DNA of 46,547 nt. It comes from Microvirga rosea (GTDB lineage Bacteria > Pseudomonadota > Alphaproteobacteria > Rhizobiales > Beijerinckiaceae). The stretch covers positions 1-46,547 of the forward strand of contig NZ_JAJDOP010000019.1 of the NCBI RefSeq assembly GCF_020595095.1. The letters are read 5' to 3'. This document shows positions 7,312 through 16,230 of the stretch, one piece after another; the stretch's first letter is position 1; the number at the start of each line of letters is the position of its first letter. The position numbers and the translations under genes were made by a program. The notes below the pieces were generated by a model that was not told the DNA's origin, did not search any database, and worked only from the letters and a program-made list of their open reading frames with translations.

Positions 7312-8184
7312 CTACTCATAAGTGAGGCTCCAGCCCTCGAACGTTAGCCAACATCGCTCCTCCGGCAGTTCCGCCGTGCGGCGCAAGCGCGTCACTCGAT
7401 TCCAATCCCCCTTCTCGAAGGCAGCTGCCAGGGCATGCTCTGATGCCTCGTCACGCATACCAGCACAAGGATAGATCGCGACCGGCGAGACCCAGCGTGC
7501 CAGGTAATCTGGTCCCTGGCGCGTAACGAGGAAGACGGCCCCACGGCGGCTGATTGGTCCCGGCCCCGCCGATCGAAAGCCCTGATTGGTGGTCAAGGGC
7601 AGAATAAGCCTGCCACCGTCCCGGAGCCGGTCGAGCCAGGTGTCCGCGGGTTTCGTTGTGCCGGCATTGACATAGATCACGTCAGCCGGCTCGAAGGGCA
7701 CAGAGGCCCCGTCTCCCTGGAGCACAGCGACGTTGGCATAACCCGATAAGTTCTCCTTCGCTCGAGCCGCCAGATCCGGCTCGTACTCGATCGCAGTCAC
7801 CTGCCCGGAGAGACCGACCATCTCGGCCATGATTGCCGTGTAGTAGCCGACACCAGCCCCGACATGGACGACGTGTTCACCCTCGTTAGAGGCCGCGCAG
7901 GCGAGCAGGTGGGCATGCAAGGACGGTTGGCCGTTGTTAATGTGCCGCTCGGGATCGATGCCAACGAGGTCGTTGGTGTAGAGATAGACCGGATCAGCGC
8001 TGGGGGTGGCCATGTAGCCTCCCTGCCAGAACCGGAAGATGGGCCAGGGACCTGGACCGAGGAAGCGCTCCCGTGGAACGGTCGCAAACGCATCCTCTAC
8101 CTGTTGGCTGATCACCGCGCGATCGGCCGCCATAATTTGCTTGGCGTAGGCGCGCCGGACGATTGCGAGCTCATTCTCGGTCAT
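7312..8184 (-). CDS. Protein-L-isoaspartate O-methyltransferase-like enzyme
   Basis: A 290-residue SAM-dependent methyltransferase. VVHVGAGVGYYTAIMAEMVG (about 110-130) is the PIMT form of SAM motif I, and AIEYEPDLAARA follows as motif II. PRERFLGPGPW near the N-terminus is also typical of PIMT-like proteins. True PIMT repairs isoaspartyl residues in damaged proteins. This protein has a long C-terminal part of unknown role, so its substrate may differ. The start at 8184 has GAGG 9 bases upstream and overlaps the end of the small upstream gene by 14 bases. It is the third gene of an overlapping operon with the sigma factor. Confidence 0.75.
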   Translation of the reverse strand: MTENELAIVRRAYAKQIMAADRAVISQQVEDAFATVPRERFLGPGPWPIFRFWQGGYMATPSADPVYLYTNDLVGIDPERHINNGQPSLHAHLLACAASNEGEHVVHVGAGVGYYTAIMAEMVGLSGQVTAIEYEPDLAARAKENLSGYANVAVLQGDGASVPFEPADVIYVNAGTTKPADTWLDRLRDGGRLILPLTTNQGFRSAGPGPISRRGAVFLVTRQGPDYLARWVSPVAIYPCAGMRDEASEHALAAAFEKGDWNRVTRLRRTAELPEERCWLTFEGWSLTYE

Positions 8185-8407
8185 CGATCTGGTCCTCAAT
8201 GGGATCATCGCTTTTCGGGAGGGTGTGCGGCAGCAGCTCACAACGCGAGACGGCCGCGTGGACGATGGTCCGGATCTCTGTGAGCGTTGCGCGCAAAGAT
8301 CGGCCGGAGGCAGCCTGCCTAAGTTCTGGATCGGCCGCGTCAACGACGTCCTGAGCGAGATCGGCAAGGACATAATCGAGCTTTTGCTCTGGTCTGAGGC
8401 GCTTCAT
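8171..8407 (-). CDS. Small protein between sigma factor and PIMT
   Basis: A 78-residue, mostly helical protein (MKRLRPEQKLDYVLADLAQDVVDAAD...) with an acidic C-terminus (SDDPIEDQIDDRE). It starts in an ATGA overlap with the stop codon of the sigma factor gene, so the two are translationally coupled. That position is common for anti-sigma factors or sigma modulators, but no NepR or ZAS motif is visible. The role is inferred from position only. Confidence 0.6.
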   Translation of the reverse strand: MKRLRPEQKLDYVLADLAQDVVDAADPELRQAASGRSLRATLTEIRTIVHAAVSRCELLPHTLPKSDDPIEDQIDDRE

Positions 8408-8988
8408 CGCTCCCAACCTCTTAAGTTATGGCGCAGCAGGGTCCGTCGCATGCGCTTGCGCGCACTGTCGTAGTCGGTCTCGGACAAGCCGTACCGGACG
8501 CGGATTTCCGCCGCTGACAGGCCGTCCCCCAGCCCAGCGATAATCTTGAGGGCGATCTCATCCTCCGCGAACAGGGCATCTAGGATGGCTAGCATTTGGA
8601 CGGCGGCGGCCGTTCGCTCGGGATCGGCGTCGGGCGCTTCATCGGCCTGCTCGACGGTCCAACTAGCGCCGGTACCCTCCAGGCTAACAAGGACTGTTCG
8701 CTCCCGTCGCATCTTCCGCCAGTATTCGTCGCAAACGCTGCGCATGCTCCAGGCCAGGAAGCTGATAATCGGCACCCCAGGCGACCAGCGGCGGGTGCCA
8801 CGGAGCGCACGTACTATGGTTTCGTTGAGCACGTCCGCCCATTCGACCCCTGGCAGGCTACGCGCTCTCAGTCGGGCGAGAGCCTTGAGGCGAAGCAGAT
8901 CCTCCTCTGGGAGGGCCTGGATCGCATGGGCGATGGCGGCGGTCGCCTCATCAGCCTCTTCGTTGCGATTCACGTTATAGCTCTGCAT
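8404..8988 (-). CDS. RNA polymerase sigma-70-like (ECF-type) factor
   Basis: A 194-residue protein. Region 2 is visible as VEWADVLNETIVRALRGTRRW followed by PIISFLAWSMRSVCDEYWRK (core binding and -10 recognition). Region 4 is the helix-turn-helix LSAAEIRVRYGLSETDYDSARKRMRRTLL. The length fits ECF sigma factors. It is the first gene of a three-gene overlapping operon with a small helical protein and a PIMT-like methyltransferase, suggesting a stress or protein-damage regulon. No anti-sigma factor of a known type lies next to it. Confidence 0.75.
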   Translation of the reverse strand: MQSYNVNRNEEADEATAAIAHAIQALPEEDLLRLKALARLRARSLPGVEWADVLNETIVRALRGTRRWSPGVPIISFLAWSMRSVCDEYWRKMRRERTVLVSLEGTGASWTVEQADEAPDADPERTAAAVQMLAILDALFAEDEIALKIIAGLGDGLSAAEIRVRYGLSETDYDSARKRMRRTLLRHNLRGWER

Positions 8989-9551
8989 GTCCTAGATCAG
9001 CCGTTCGCCTACCTATCCTATTATGCGCACGACAAGGGGGAGCGCGGACACTGGTGCGCAAAATTTTCGAAGACCCCTCCAGTAGGCGAGATGGCCGAAT
9101 GAGCGTGGGTAGGCACTCGATCTAACCCTTGGGCCGCCTCGGTAATTGGAACATTCAGGAAAGAGAGTTTTGGAAGCTGGTGGGGAAGAACCCTGCGGAT
9201 GCCTTAGGGGGCTAAAAATTGCCGGCTTTGCAGGCCAGAAACCAGTTTGTTTGCTCCGCTGTCTAAGCCAGCGTACTGGAAGCCTTTGTCTGAAGTACTT
9301 CGCTACGTTTCATTTGTCTTGCAATTGCCCAGCGAACCGCCATCTGGCAGCGCGTAGATCCAATCGAGGACCGCGGCATTCCAGATAGTGTCTACACTCC
9401 TCGCTCATTTTTTCTCTAGAATGCCCAGGCTTGAGCCCATCATGTGTTTTAGGCACACTGCGACAGTGGTCCGCAGCAGTATTGGACCTACCGCCGATTG
9501 CTAATCAAGAGCGGGCAGTGCCGTTTCCGAACAGAGGTTAGGACACAAGGA
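8989..9551. other. Intergenic region between divergent sigma operon and MFS gene
   Basis: No credible gene. An 80-codon plus-strand frame (9146-9388) resembles nothing known. Promoters for both flanking genes should lie here, but I see no clear boxes. Confidence 0.45.
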
Positions 9552-10802
9552 ATGGGGGCAACAGGCTGGGCCGCGTTCCACTACAGGGAATTTCGGCTGT
9601 TCTGTGCTGCACGCTTTGCCATGGCGCTTGCCACGCAAATCCAGACAGTTGCGGTGGCCTGGCTCGTCTACGACGCTAGCCAGAGTGCGCTGAGCCTAGG
9701 CCTTGTCGGGCTCGCGTCGTTCCTGCCGACAATCGCCCTTGTTCTGGTGAGCGGGCTTGTGGCGGACCGCTACAGCCGGCGCTGGATCCTCATCATTGTC
9801 GCCGGCACCATGATGGTGTCCTCACTTGGGATTTTGGCTCAGGTGCAGGCCGGCGTCCCGAAGCTCTCGATCATTTACGGGCTACTGGTGGCGCTCGGAG
9901 CAGCTCGGGCCTTCGGCAAACCGACTTTCCAAGCGATCGTTCCGAACCTGGTCCCCAAGGAGGATCTTGCAAATGCGATCGCCTGGAACTCTTCAGTCAT
10001 GCAAATTGCGACCATCAGCGGGCCAGCCATCGGGGGGATCCTCTACGCCATTGATCCGACTGCACCCTTCATCGGGTCGGCGGGCTGTTTCGGGCTGGCC
10101 GCTTTACTGATGGCGGTACTGCGCTTGCGCCCTGCAGCCACAAAGCGGGAGCCAGTCACCTGGTCCCGGGTGATTGCAGGCCTCGTGTTCCTGCGGGCAA
10201 AGCCGGTTCTGCTCGGGGCGATCTCACTCGACCTCTTTGCGGTCCTTCTGGGAGGCGCCACGGCCTTGATGCCGATCTTCGCCCGTGATGTGTTCCATGT
10301 GGGGCCCTGGGGTCTTGGACTTCTGCGTTCGATGCCGGCTGTCGGGGCCGTGCTGATGGCCGTCGTCCTGGCGCACTCGTCCCTGCTTGCGCGGCACGCC
10401 GGCCTGCGCATGCTGCAGGCGGTAGGGATCTTCGGTCTGGCGACGATCGGCTTCGGGCTGTCCACGAGCTTTGGACTGACCTTAGTGTTCCTTGCGATCC
10501 TCGGTGCCGCCGATATGGTCAGCGTAGTGGTGCGCCAGACGCTGGTCCAAGCGGAAACGCCGGACGATCTGCGCGGGCGTGTGGCGGCTGTGAACACGGT
10601 GTTCATCGGAGCCTCGAACGAACTGGGCGAATTTGAATCGGGCACGCTTGCCTGGCTGATTGGCCCTGCGCCTGCAGTCGTGGTCGGCGGCGTTGGTACA
10701 GTCCTGCTCGCCGTTTGCTGGCGGTTCTGGTTTCCGGAGCTCGCCCGGCGCGACACACTGGTCCGCGATGAACTGGCTGATCATCGAAAGTCGGCTGCTT
10801 GA
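9552..10802 (+). CDS. MFS transporter (EntS-like exporter)
   Basis: A 416-residue integral membrane protein with about 10-12 hydrophobic helices. It begins with a short amphipathic FHYREFRLFCAARF segment and carries the loop 2-3 motif GLVADRYSRRWILI, the MFS signature G-x3-D-R-x-G-R/R in its drug/siderophore-exporter form. DLRGRVAAVN in the second half is also typical of the EntS/MFS_3 group. It probably exports a small molecule, possibly a siderophore or drug, through the inner membrane. No siderophore genes are nearby. The start at 9552 is preferred over 9498 because the added residues are polar and unlike the family. Confidence 0.85.
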   Translation: MGATGWAAFHYREFRLFCAARFAMALATQIQTVAVAWLVYDASQSALSLGLVGLASFLPTIALVLVSGLVADRYSRRWILIIVAGTMMVSSLGILAQVQAGVPKLSIIYGLLVALGAARAFGKPTFQAIVPNLVPKEDLANAIAWNSSVMQIATISGPAIGGILYAIDPTAPFIGSAGCFGLAALLMAVLRLRPAATKREPVTWSRVIAGLVFLRAKPVLLGAISLDLFAVLLGGATALMPIFARDVFHVGPWGLGLLRSMPAVGAVLMAVVLAHSSLLARHAGLRMLQAVGIFGLATIGFGLSTSFGLTLVFLAILGAADMVSVVVRQTLVQAETPDDLRGRVAAVNTVFIGASNELGEFESGTLAWLIGPAPAVVVGGVGTVLLAVCWRFWFPELARRDTLVRDELADHRKSAA

Positions 10803-10834
10803 GAAACTAGCCCCAGACCCCTCAACCAGATGAG

Positions 10835-11053
10835 TCATTCGACGAGCGGTCGCGTGGGTCCGTAAAAATATGTCTTAATATAAACGACTAAGAGCATAAA
10901 ATACGCTATCAATAGAAATGTTGTGCAGCAAAAGGCAAATGGCGACAATATTTTTACTAGAAGCTTATTTCCATCGACGTATGGCAACAAGGACGGATCT
11001 TCGCTCTGCGTCGCCGTCATGAACAGCGACCGTCCTGCGATGGTGATAATCAC
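10835..11053 (-). CDS. Small membrane protein, unknown
   Basis: 72 residues from a GTG start. One strong hydrophobic segment (FAFCCTTFLLIAYFMLLVVYI) is followed by a short polar tail. It lies directly after another small membrane protein in the same direction (5 bases apart), suggesting a two-gene unit. It is more AT-rich than its neighbours. The family is unknown. Confidence 0.4.
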   Translation of the reverse strand: MIITIAGRSLFMTATQSEDPSLLPYVDGNKLLVKILSPFAFCCTTFLLIAYFMLLVVYIKTYFYGPTRPLVE

Positions 11054-11058
11054 TACGA

Positions 11059-11385
11059 TTAGGGTACAAATAAGGTTGCGTGGAACATTGGGATCGTCTT
11101 CATCTCAGGCATGAAGGGAAGGATGGCCGGCAGTCCGAAGGCAGCCTGCGTGATGCTCCCGATCAGAGCCAGGACGACGAACTGTTGATGGAAGAAGCTC
11201 AGCCCTTCCACGAGTGGCCGCTCCCAAGGCAGCAAAGCATATGGATAGAGGGCGTCGATCAGCGCTGGTGGCAGCAACAGGCGCTGTGAGCCGCGCACCA
11301 GCGCATAGATCGCCAAAGCAATGGAGGCGATAAATGGAAGCCCGATCATCTTCCCATTGTATCGAACCCGCTCTTCATATGTCAT
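11059..11385 (-). CDS. Small membrane protein, unknown
   Basis: 108 residues with two or three hydrophobic segments (PFIASIALAIYALV; FVVLALIGSITQAAFGLPAILPF). The N-terminus MTYEERVRYNGKMIG is polar and probably cytoplasmic. It is likely co-transcribed with the small membrane protein downstream. I do not recognise the family. Confidence 0.45.
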   Translation of the reverse strand: MTYEERVRYNGKMIGLPFIASIALAIYALVRGSQRLLLPPALIDALYPYALLPWERPLVEGLSFFHQQFVVLALIGSITQAAFGLPAILPFMPEMKTIPMFHATLFVP

Positions 11386-11473
11386 TGCCGGATGCTCGGT
11401 GGTGATAGCTCTACGTTTGAGCCGTCACCACATCCTAGTTCAAGGAGTGAAGGCTGATCAACGCGCTGCCCCT

Positions 11474-11971
11474 TCACCTTGAGCGTGTCGGGTATTGCGC
11501 AGCCGCTGCGGGTTTCAACAAAAGCACCTTTTGGCCCGGTCGTGGTAGTGTCGCGGCGCTCAGCCGTGCAAAGACAGGACGGTAGGCTTCCGACGCCAGC
11601 GCCGTCAAAGACTCGGCCTCTTCAAACCGGAACCATTTTAGTTGGCTGTGTTCGTCGTTGGCGATTGCTGGCTCGCCGCCGGTCCATTCCGTCACTGTAA
11701 AGAGGTGCCAGCGCGCCGGCGTGACACCGTCGAACTCAGTGGTCTCGATACAGTCGAAGTAATGGAATTCCGTTGGCGTGATGCCAATTTCTTCCTGGAG
11801 CTCTCGGATGAGCGCAGTGCTAGCAGCCTCACCAGCCTCCAGATGACCGCCGATTATATCCCAGCAACATGGCCAAGATCGGCGATGCACAGCTCTCAGG
11901 CCAAGCAAAATCTGCCGGTCGCGGATTAGTAATGCGCAAGCATACTCTACACGATATGGAAGATCGCTCAT
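11474..11971 (-). CDS. NUDIX hydrolase
   Basis: About 165 residues with a complete NUDIX box (GGHLEAGEAASTALIRELQEEIGI, near residues 40-62). An upstream strand (VEYACALLIRDRQILLGLRA) and W-x-IIGGH are also typical of the fold. The family cleaves nucleotide-sugar, (d)NTP or dinucleotide substrates, and the substrate here is not assignable. The start at 11971 has AAGG about 8 bases upstream. This protein is unrelated in detail to the duplicated NUDIX gene at the window ends. Confidence 0.8.
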   Translation of the reverse strand: MSDLPYRVEYACALLIRDRQILLGLRAVHRRSWPCCWDIIGGHLEAGEAASTALIRELQEEIGITPTEFHYFDCIETTEFDGVTPARWHLFTVTEWTGGEPAIANDEHSQLKWFRFEEAESLTALASEAYRPVFARLSAATLPRPGQKVLLLKPAAAAQYPTRSR

Positions 11972-12486
11972 CCTCGTCATCCTTGCTGGCAAGCCACAGC
12001 TTAGTCGACTGGAAGATTCTCTCAACCGGCCTTGAACAGACTCTTGGCTCGCCCGCGCCGGCCCGACTGGTCAAGATTGCAGGGGCGGGCGAAGCCGTTC
12101 TCCAGCCCGACACGATCAGGGCGAAGGGCTGCTCGTTGCTAGAACTCCATTCGTTGCTATAAAGTATGGTGACGGTTCAAACGTCGAGCCATAGTCATCA
12201 AGCGCCACCAATGACCGATGAGGAGAGCCGAGCCGGTCGTTCCCAGCGTCCCTCTGGGCGGTCCGCTCCAGCGCAGGGACGACGTCATGCATCTCGATCG
12301 ACCGCAGGATGGCGACGATCTTGAGCCGCTCTGACCGAAGTGCCTTTGGCGCATGCCCAACTTAAAGGCTCCGCAACCGTCCAGCAATGACCGTGCGGAG
12401 CCGGATTGGGAAAGCGGCTGCACGCGCCGAGTGGGCTCTTTGCGGGAAGAGCCCAAGGTTGCTTACCTTCTCGTAAGAGGCCGCCC
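11972..12486. other. Intergenic region with a possible gene fragment
   Basis: No intact gene. A minus-strand frame at about 12135-12355 reads RSERLKIVAILRSIEMHDVVPALER and runs to a stop, but it has no start and matches nothing I know. It may be a decayed gene end. Confidence 0.35.
12433..12454 (-). terminator. Hairpin after the tautomerase gene
   Basis: GGGCTCTT and AAGAGCCC form a perfect 8-bp stem around a 6-base loop, about 33 bases beyond the tautomerase stop codon. No T-run follows, so it may be only a weak terminator. Confidence 0.35.
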
Positions 12487-13011
12487 TTATGACGCCTCAG
12501 TGGCTGCAGGGCCTCGCGCGGCCTCAAGAACAGCCACCGCCTCTTGCTGGCGCCGCTCGGCCAGTCGACGGGCTCCATCGGCGCTCGCCTCCTCGCCAAG
12601 CGCATAGGCAAGGAATTCCGGAAGCCGGCGGATCACGCCGCGACCACCCCAGCGGCCGTCCGCGATCTCGGTAGGGAACACCCAAACGCGCGGTGCGACG
12701 TCTTCGAATGTCGTTCCCTCCGCCCGAGCCACTGCTTCAGTGATCTCGCGCACGATCGCACTCCTCCGCTCGTCGTCGTAGAGGCCCTCCATCACAGAAG
12801 GGATGAACCGATAGCGCGGGGAGGTGGCCGGCGCTCCCGCGACATACACGACCGGCCTATGCAGGAAGATGAGACTCACCGCCCGCGCCTTTTCGTTCGC
12901 CGGATCAATCCCCTCGTTCCGCATCAAGAGGTCCGTGACCTCCCGCAGCAGCCGTGCTTCCGCGTCGGGTGCCAGTGCGCCTTCCGGAATAAATGCATCG
13001 AGCATCGGCAT
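12487..13011 (-). CDS. Tautomerase-family protein (4-oxalocrotonate tautomerase-like)
   Basis: 174 residues starting Met-Pro (MPMLDAFIPEGAL). After Met removal, Pro-1 is the catalytic base of the tautomerase superfamily. Two repeats of the beta-alpha-beta unit are visible, with PRYRFIPSVMEGLYDDERRSAIVREITEAV in the second half. WVFPTEIADGRWGGRGVIRRLPE closes the domain. The second half lacks a matching N-terminal Pro, so this is a fused, asymmetric type. The divergent GlxA-type regulator 100 bases away probably controls it. The natural substrate is unknown. Confidence 0.75.
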   Translation of the reverse strand: MPMLDAFIPEGALAPDAEARLLREVTDLLMRNEGIDPANEKARAVSLIFLHRPVVYVAGAPATSPRYRFIPSVMEGLYDDERRSAIVREITEAVARAEGTTFEDVAPRVWVFPTEIADGRWGGRGVIRRLPEFLAYALGEEASADGARRLAERRQQEAVAVLEAARGPAATEAS

Positions 13012-13111
13012 CGCTAAACTCCATTCGCCATTTCGATATGTCCAATTTAGGTCTTCACCAGCCCGTGAGAAATTGGCAGGATCGCCATCTTTGGAGGAAA
13101 ATCAGACAGAG

Positions 13112-14140
13112 ATGAGAATGATCCGTATCTGGGTATATGACGGGATCCTAGCCTCGGGCGTATCGGGTCCAATCGACGTCTTCGCAGCGGCCAACCGCAT
13201 TGCTGCCAAGAGCTCCGTGAACCGTCGTCAGCCGTTCCAGCCCATCCGGTGGCGTGTGGAATCTCTTGATGGAAAACTGGTGCATACTGCCTCTGGTCAG
13301 ACCGTTGCGGTCGACGGGAGGATCGATGCCCGCGGGCGCGCCGACGCAATTCTGGTGACGGCGCCGTTTCTCGCCGATATGGAGGAGTTTGTCTCCCGGC
13401 ACGAGCAACTGCGCGCACTGTCGTCTGCACTGCGGCGGCAACACACAGCGGGCGCGGTGGTGGCGTCCTACTGTACCGGCAGCTATCTGCTGGCCGAAGC
13501 GGGACTACTTGACGGCCGTATCGCCACCACCCACTGGGATCGGGCTACGGACTTCTCGCGGCGATACCCAAGGGTCGAACTTCGGGCCAACGAAGTTCTG
13601 ACCGAACAGGATCGCGTTCTTTGTACCGGCGCTGTGACATCCTTCCTCAACCTGGCCCTGCGCCTCGTGGAGATGTTCGGCGATGCACATTTGGCCACGA
13701 CGACCGCCAAGGCCCTTTTGATTGACACCAATCGTGTGTCGCAGGCATCCTATGCGACGTTGCTCGACGAGCATGGACACTCCGATCGCCTTGTCGCCCG
13801 CGCCCAGCTCCGGATGGAGGCGACACTTCAGCACGGGTTTCGACTGTCCGAACTCGCAGCTTATCTTGCTGTCAGCGAACGGACCCTCAATCGACGTTTC
13901 AAGCAAGCGGTAGGTGACTCGCCCCTGGAGTATCTCCAGTCTCTCCGTATCGAAGTCGCCAAGCGGTTGCTTGAGGCGGGCCACGCCAGCCTCGAAAGTG
14001 TGAGCCAGCGTATCGGCTATGGCGATCTCAGCACATTTCGTGAGCTCTTCAAACGCAAGACCGGGCTGACTCCGCGCGAGTACCAACGCCGATTTGCGCG
14101 GCACGCGAGCCGGAACACCTCAAGTGCGGCGCCATCTTAA
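13112..14140 (+). CDS. GlxA-type AraC-family transcriptional regulator
   Basis: A 342-residue protein with two parts. Residues about 5-190 form a DJ-1/PfpI (class I amidotransferase-like) domain, with the nucleophile-elbow sequence VASYCTGSYLLAEAGLLDG and THW after it. Residues about 235-335 hold two helix-turn-helix motifs of the AraC type (FRLSELAAYLAVSERTLNRRFKQ and SLESVSQRIGYGDLSTFRELFKR, then TGLTPREYQRRF). The start at 13112 follows GGAGGA by 13 bases. It is divergent from the tautomerase gene, and control of that gene is the simplest reading. The effector is unknown. Confidence 0.85.
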   Translation: MRMIRIWVYDGILASGVSGPIDVFAAANRIAAKSSVNRRQPFQPIRWRVESLDGKLVHTASGQTVAVDGRIDARGRADAILVTAPFLADMEEFVSRHEQLRALSSALRRQHTAGAVVASYCTGSYLLAEAGLLDGRIATTHWDRATDFSRRYPRVELRANEVLTEQDRVLCTGAVTSFLNLALRLVEMFGDAHLATTTAKALLIDTNRVSQASYATLLDEHGHSDRLVARAQLRMEATLQHGFRLSELAAYLAVSERTLNRRFKQAVGDSPLEYLQSLRIEVAKRLLEAGHASLESVSQRIGYGDLSTFRELFKRKTGLTPREYQRRFARHASRNTSSAAPS

Positions 14141-14257
14141 AGGAAGCGGCTGCGCAGGCATCACACCTAGCGCTCGGTCAGATGGAGTTAGGCAGGCTCC
14201 ACTGCGGTCAGGCGGTCCTCGACCAGATCCAACACATCGCGTGGTCGATGCAGTTCC

Positions 14258-14467
14258 TTGTTGCTCGATCAGTTCAACCTTTCTCTGGATCCGGACACGG
14301 CGCGTGCCTACCACGATGAGACCCTGCCGAAGGATGTGCACAATGTAGCGCACTTCTGCTCCATGTGCGGACCGAAATTCTGTTCGATGAAGATCACGCA
14401 GGATTTGCGGGCGGAGGTAGCCGCGATGAGTCCAGAGGCCCAGGAGAGATTGGCCGGCATGCGCTAA
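14258..14467 (+). pseudogene. thiC: 3' fragment of thiC (HMP-phosphate synthase)
   Basis: About 69 codons match the C-terminal end of ThiC. DQFNLSLDPDTARAYHDETLPKD is followed by HFCSMCGPKFCSMKITQD, which contains the CX2CX4C motif that binds the radical-SAM [4Fe-4S] cluster for making the thiamine pyrimidine. Full ThiC is about 600 residues, and nothing upstream of 14258 continues the match because the GlxA gene precedes it. The usual C-terminal tail is also shortened. It is a non-functional duplicate or the scar of a rearrangement. Confidence 0.8.
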
Positions 14468-15239
14468 AAGTCGGGAGTTCCTCTCCGGTGGCGGCTGACT
14501 TTGCATCGACCAACCTTGAAGTCGCCAGTGTGACGGGTACGGACATTAAACCAGAGGTTCGTGTTCGTCAGAGCAATATATGGGCTCACCAATCTTCCGA
14601 AATCGATCTTTATGCGCTGCCTCTGACACACCGCCATGGCCGCCTCCGAAGCATCCGTTGATGATGGAGCGGATGGTGACGGCGCATCGGCCATACTGTG
14701 GTGAGCAACCGAGGTTGCGATAGTGCTGTGCAGACATTCGGGACGGCAGCACATCTCCCGATCGAGACAGCCGCAAACCACGCCATAAAATAATGTACTG
14801 AACGAACAGACGATCATGAAAGCCTCCGGATTGCTCCTTGCGTGGCCCATGCGAACTTCGGCATGTGGCATAGGGAGAGGGTCACCGGACAGGCGGACGC
14901 CCGTCCAACAAACTTATCGTGAGCCCAAATCATCAGAACCATGAACAATTTGTGCTAACCAGAGAGATGGGTGGCCTCAGCATTTGTTCGGCAAACAAGC
15001 TTCCGCTCACGCACGGACTCTCGGGTGAGCAGTCTTGAGATCGCCAAGCGTTTGCAGTGAGCCCTAAGGGTGGACATGACCATCCATGGGAGGAGAGGGG
15101 AGCCTGCAGTGCGGAAGCGGTTCCGGCAAGTGCCCCTGCAACCATTCCGGCTCGCAGGAGGTCATAGCGCATGCCTCGATCTGATTGCTCAGCACGCGAA
15201 CCGACGTGTGAGGACGGTGGCCAGAACGAGTGTCGCCAA
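14468..15239. other. Region without a recognised gene
   Basis: About 770 bases between the thiC fragment and the hemolysin III gene. A minus-strand frame of 135 codons (14464-14871) is open, and its part from MIVCSFSTLFYGVVCGC has several Cys residues. It has no recognisable family, and its C-terminal part looks like out-of-frame sequence. I see no RNA gene or mobile element here. Confidence 0.4.
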
Positions 15240-15896
15240 TTACGCCCGCGACAGCACCACGCAGTCCAGTACCGCCCCATAATGGCAGGCTGCAGCCACA
15301 AGCACGAAGGCATGCCAGATCGCGTTCTGAAAGCGGAGACTTTCCCACACGTGGAAGACAACCCCTATCGTGTACAGAATGCCACCCACAGCTAGAAGGG
15401 TAAGGGTCAAGCCCGGCAGGGCGCCAAGCACGGCCTCATAGGCCATGACGCCGCTCCAGCCGAGAAGCAGGTAGAGAAGAATCGAGAGCCGATCAAACCG
15501 GCCCGGCAGGCACAGTTTTAGGACCATTCCAGTCAAGGAACCGACCCAGACGCCGACCAGCAGGATGATGGCCGTGATCTCGCTTCTCATTTGCATGATG
15601 AACGGAGTGTAGGTGCCGGCGATTAGGAGATAGATGGCAGAGTGGTCGAACCGCCGCAGCACCCACTTGACCGGGGAGACCGGCCAGAGATTGTAGAACG
15701 CGGAGATCACAAGCACCGCCAGCAAGCCGCTCCCGTAGATCGCCACCGAGGTCAGCTCCCAGGGGCTAACCGTCGGCGCGGCGAGAGCTAGCAGGACGAT
15801 CACGGCAACAAGACCACCGACGACCCCCAGGGCATGGACAATCCCGTCGGCCAGGATCTCATGCCTGTCATAGTTCCACCTGATCATTGTCCCCAT
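15240..15896 (-). CDS. Hemolysin III-family (PAQR-like) membrane protein
   Basis: 218 residues with seven hydrophobic helices. The N-terminus MIRWNYDRHEILADGIVHALGVVGG carries the conserved E-x3-DG-x2-H motif of the HlyIII/PAQR family. FDHSAIYLLIAGTYTPF in the middle and VFHVWESLRFQNAIWHAFVLVAAACHYGAV near the end hold the His residues that form a buried metal site in PAQR proteins. It lies in the inner membrane and its role in bacteria is unclear. The start at 15896 gives the family's usual length. The longer upstream frame does not resemble the family. Confidence 0.85.
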   Translation of the reverse strand: MGTMIRWNYDRHEILADGIVHALGVVGGLVAVIVLLALAAPTVSPWELTSVAIYGSGLLAVLVISAFYNLWPVSPVKWVLRRFDHSAIYLLIAGTYTPFIMQMRSEITAIILLVGVWVGSLTGMVLKLCLPGRFDRLSILLYLLLGWSGVMAYEAVLGALPGLTLTLLAVGGILYTIGVVFHVWESLRFQNAIWHAFVLVAAACHYGAVLDCVVLSRA

Positions 15897-16047
15897 ATCA
15901 TTGAAGGCAGCCCAGCCGTCGGCATAGTGGCCTCCGGCTTCTGAAGCAGCTAGCCTAGCTTCGGAGGAACCCGCCACCAGTACGCGGGTTCCTGCGACTT
16001 GGTGGCAGATCGTCGAGGTGTTAGGATACAGGCTCTGACTTTCTGAT

Positions 16048-16230
16048 CTAGCAAGAGCTTGATTTGTCCCGGCGCGATCCAGTCGTTTCAACAAGGCAGA
16101 CCAGCACGAAGACGGCCACGACCGTAACCAGCTCCACGGTCTGGGTGGCCCATTCTGGCGCATCATTCGACAGTAGACCAACCGTCAAGCCCGACAGCAG
16201 GGCTGCGGCAAGAGCGGACCAGATCAGCAT
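16048..16230 (-). CDS. Small two-helix membrane protein, unknown
   Basis: 60 residues: two hydrophobic segments (MLIWSALAAALLSGLTVGLL and TQTVELVTVVAVFVLVCLV) separated by a short polar loop, and a basic tail (ETTGSRRDKSSSC). The composition is plausible for a real membrane peptide, but the family is unknown and the ribosome-binding site is weak. Confidence 0.4.
   Translation of the reverse strand: MLIWSALAAALLSGLTVGLLSNDAPEWATQTVELVTVVAVFVLVCLVETTGSRRDKSSSC

Noticed and set aside
10043..10756. 237-codon minus-strand frame
   Set aside because: Antisense to the MFS transporter, with Arg/Ser/Thr-rich composition typical of shadow frames.
12157..12456. 99-codon minus-strand frame as a gene
   Set aside because: Arg/Ser-rich with no family resemblance; a neighbouring frame looks more protein-like but has no start.
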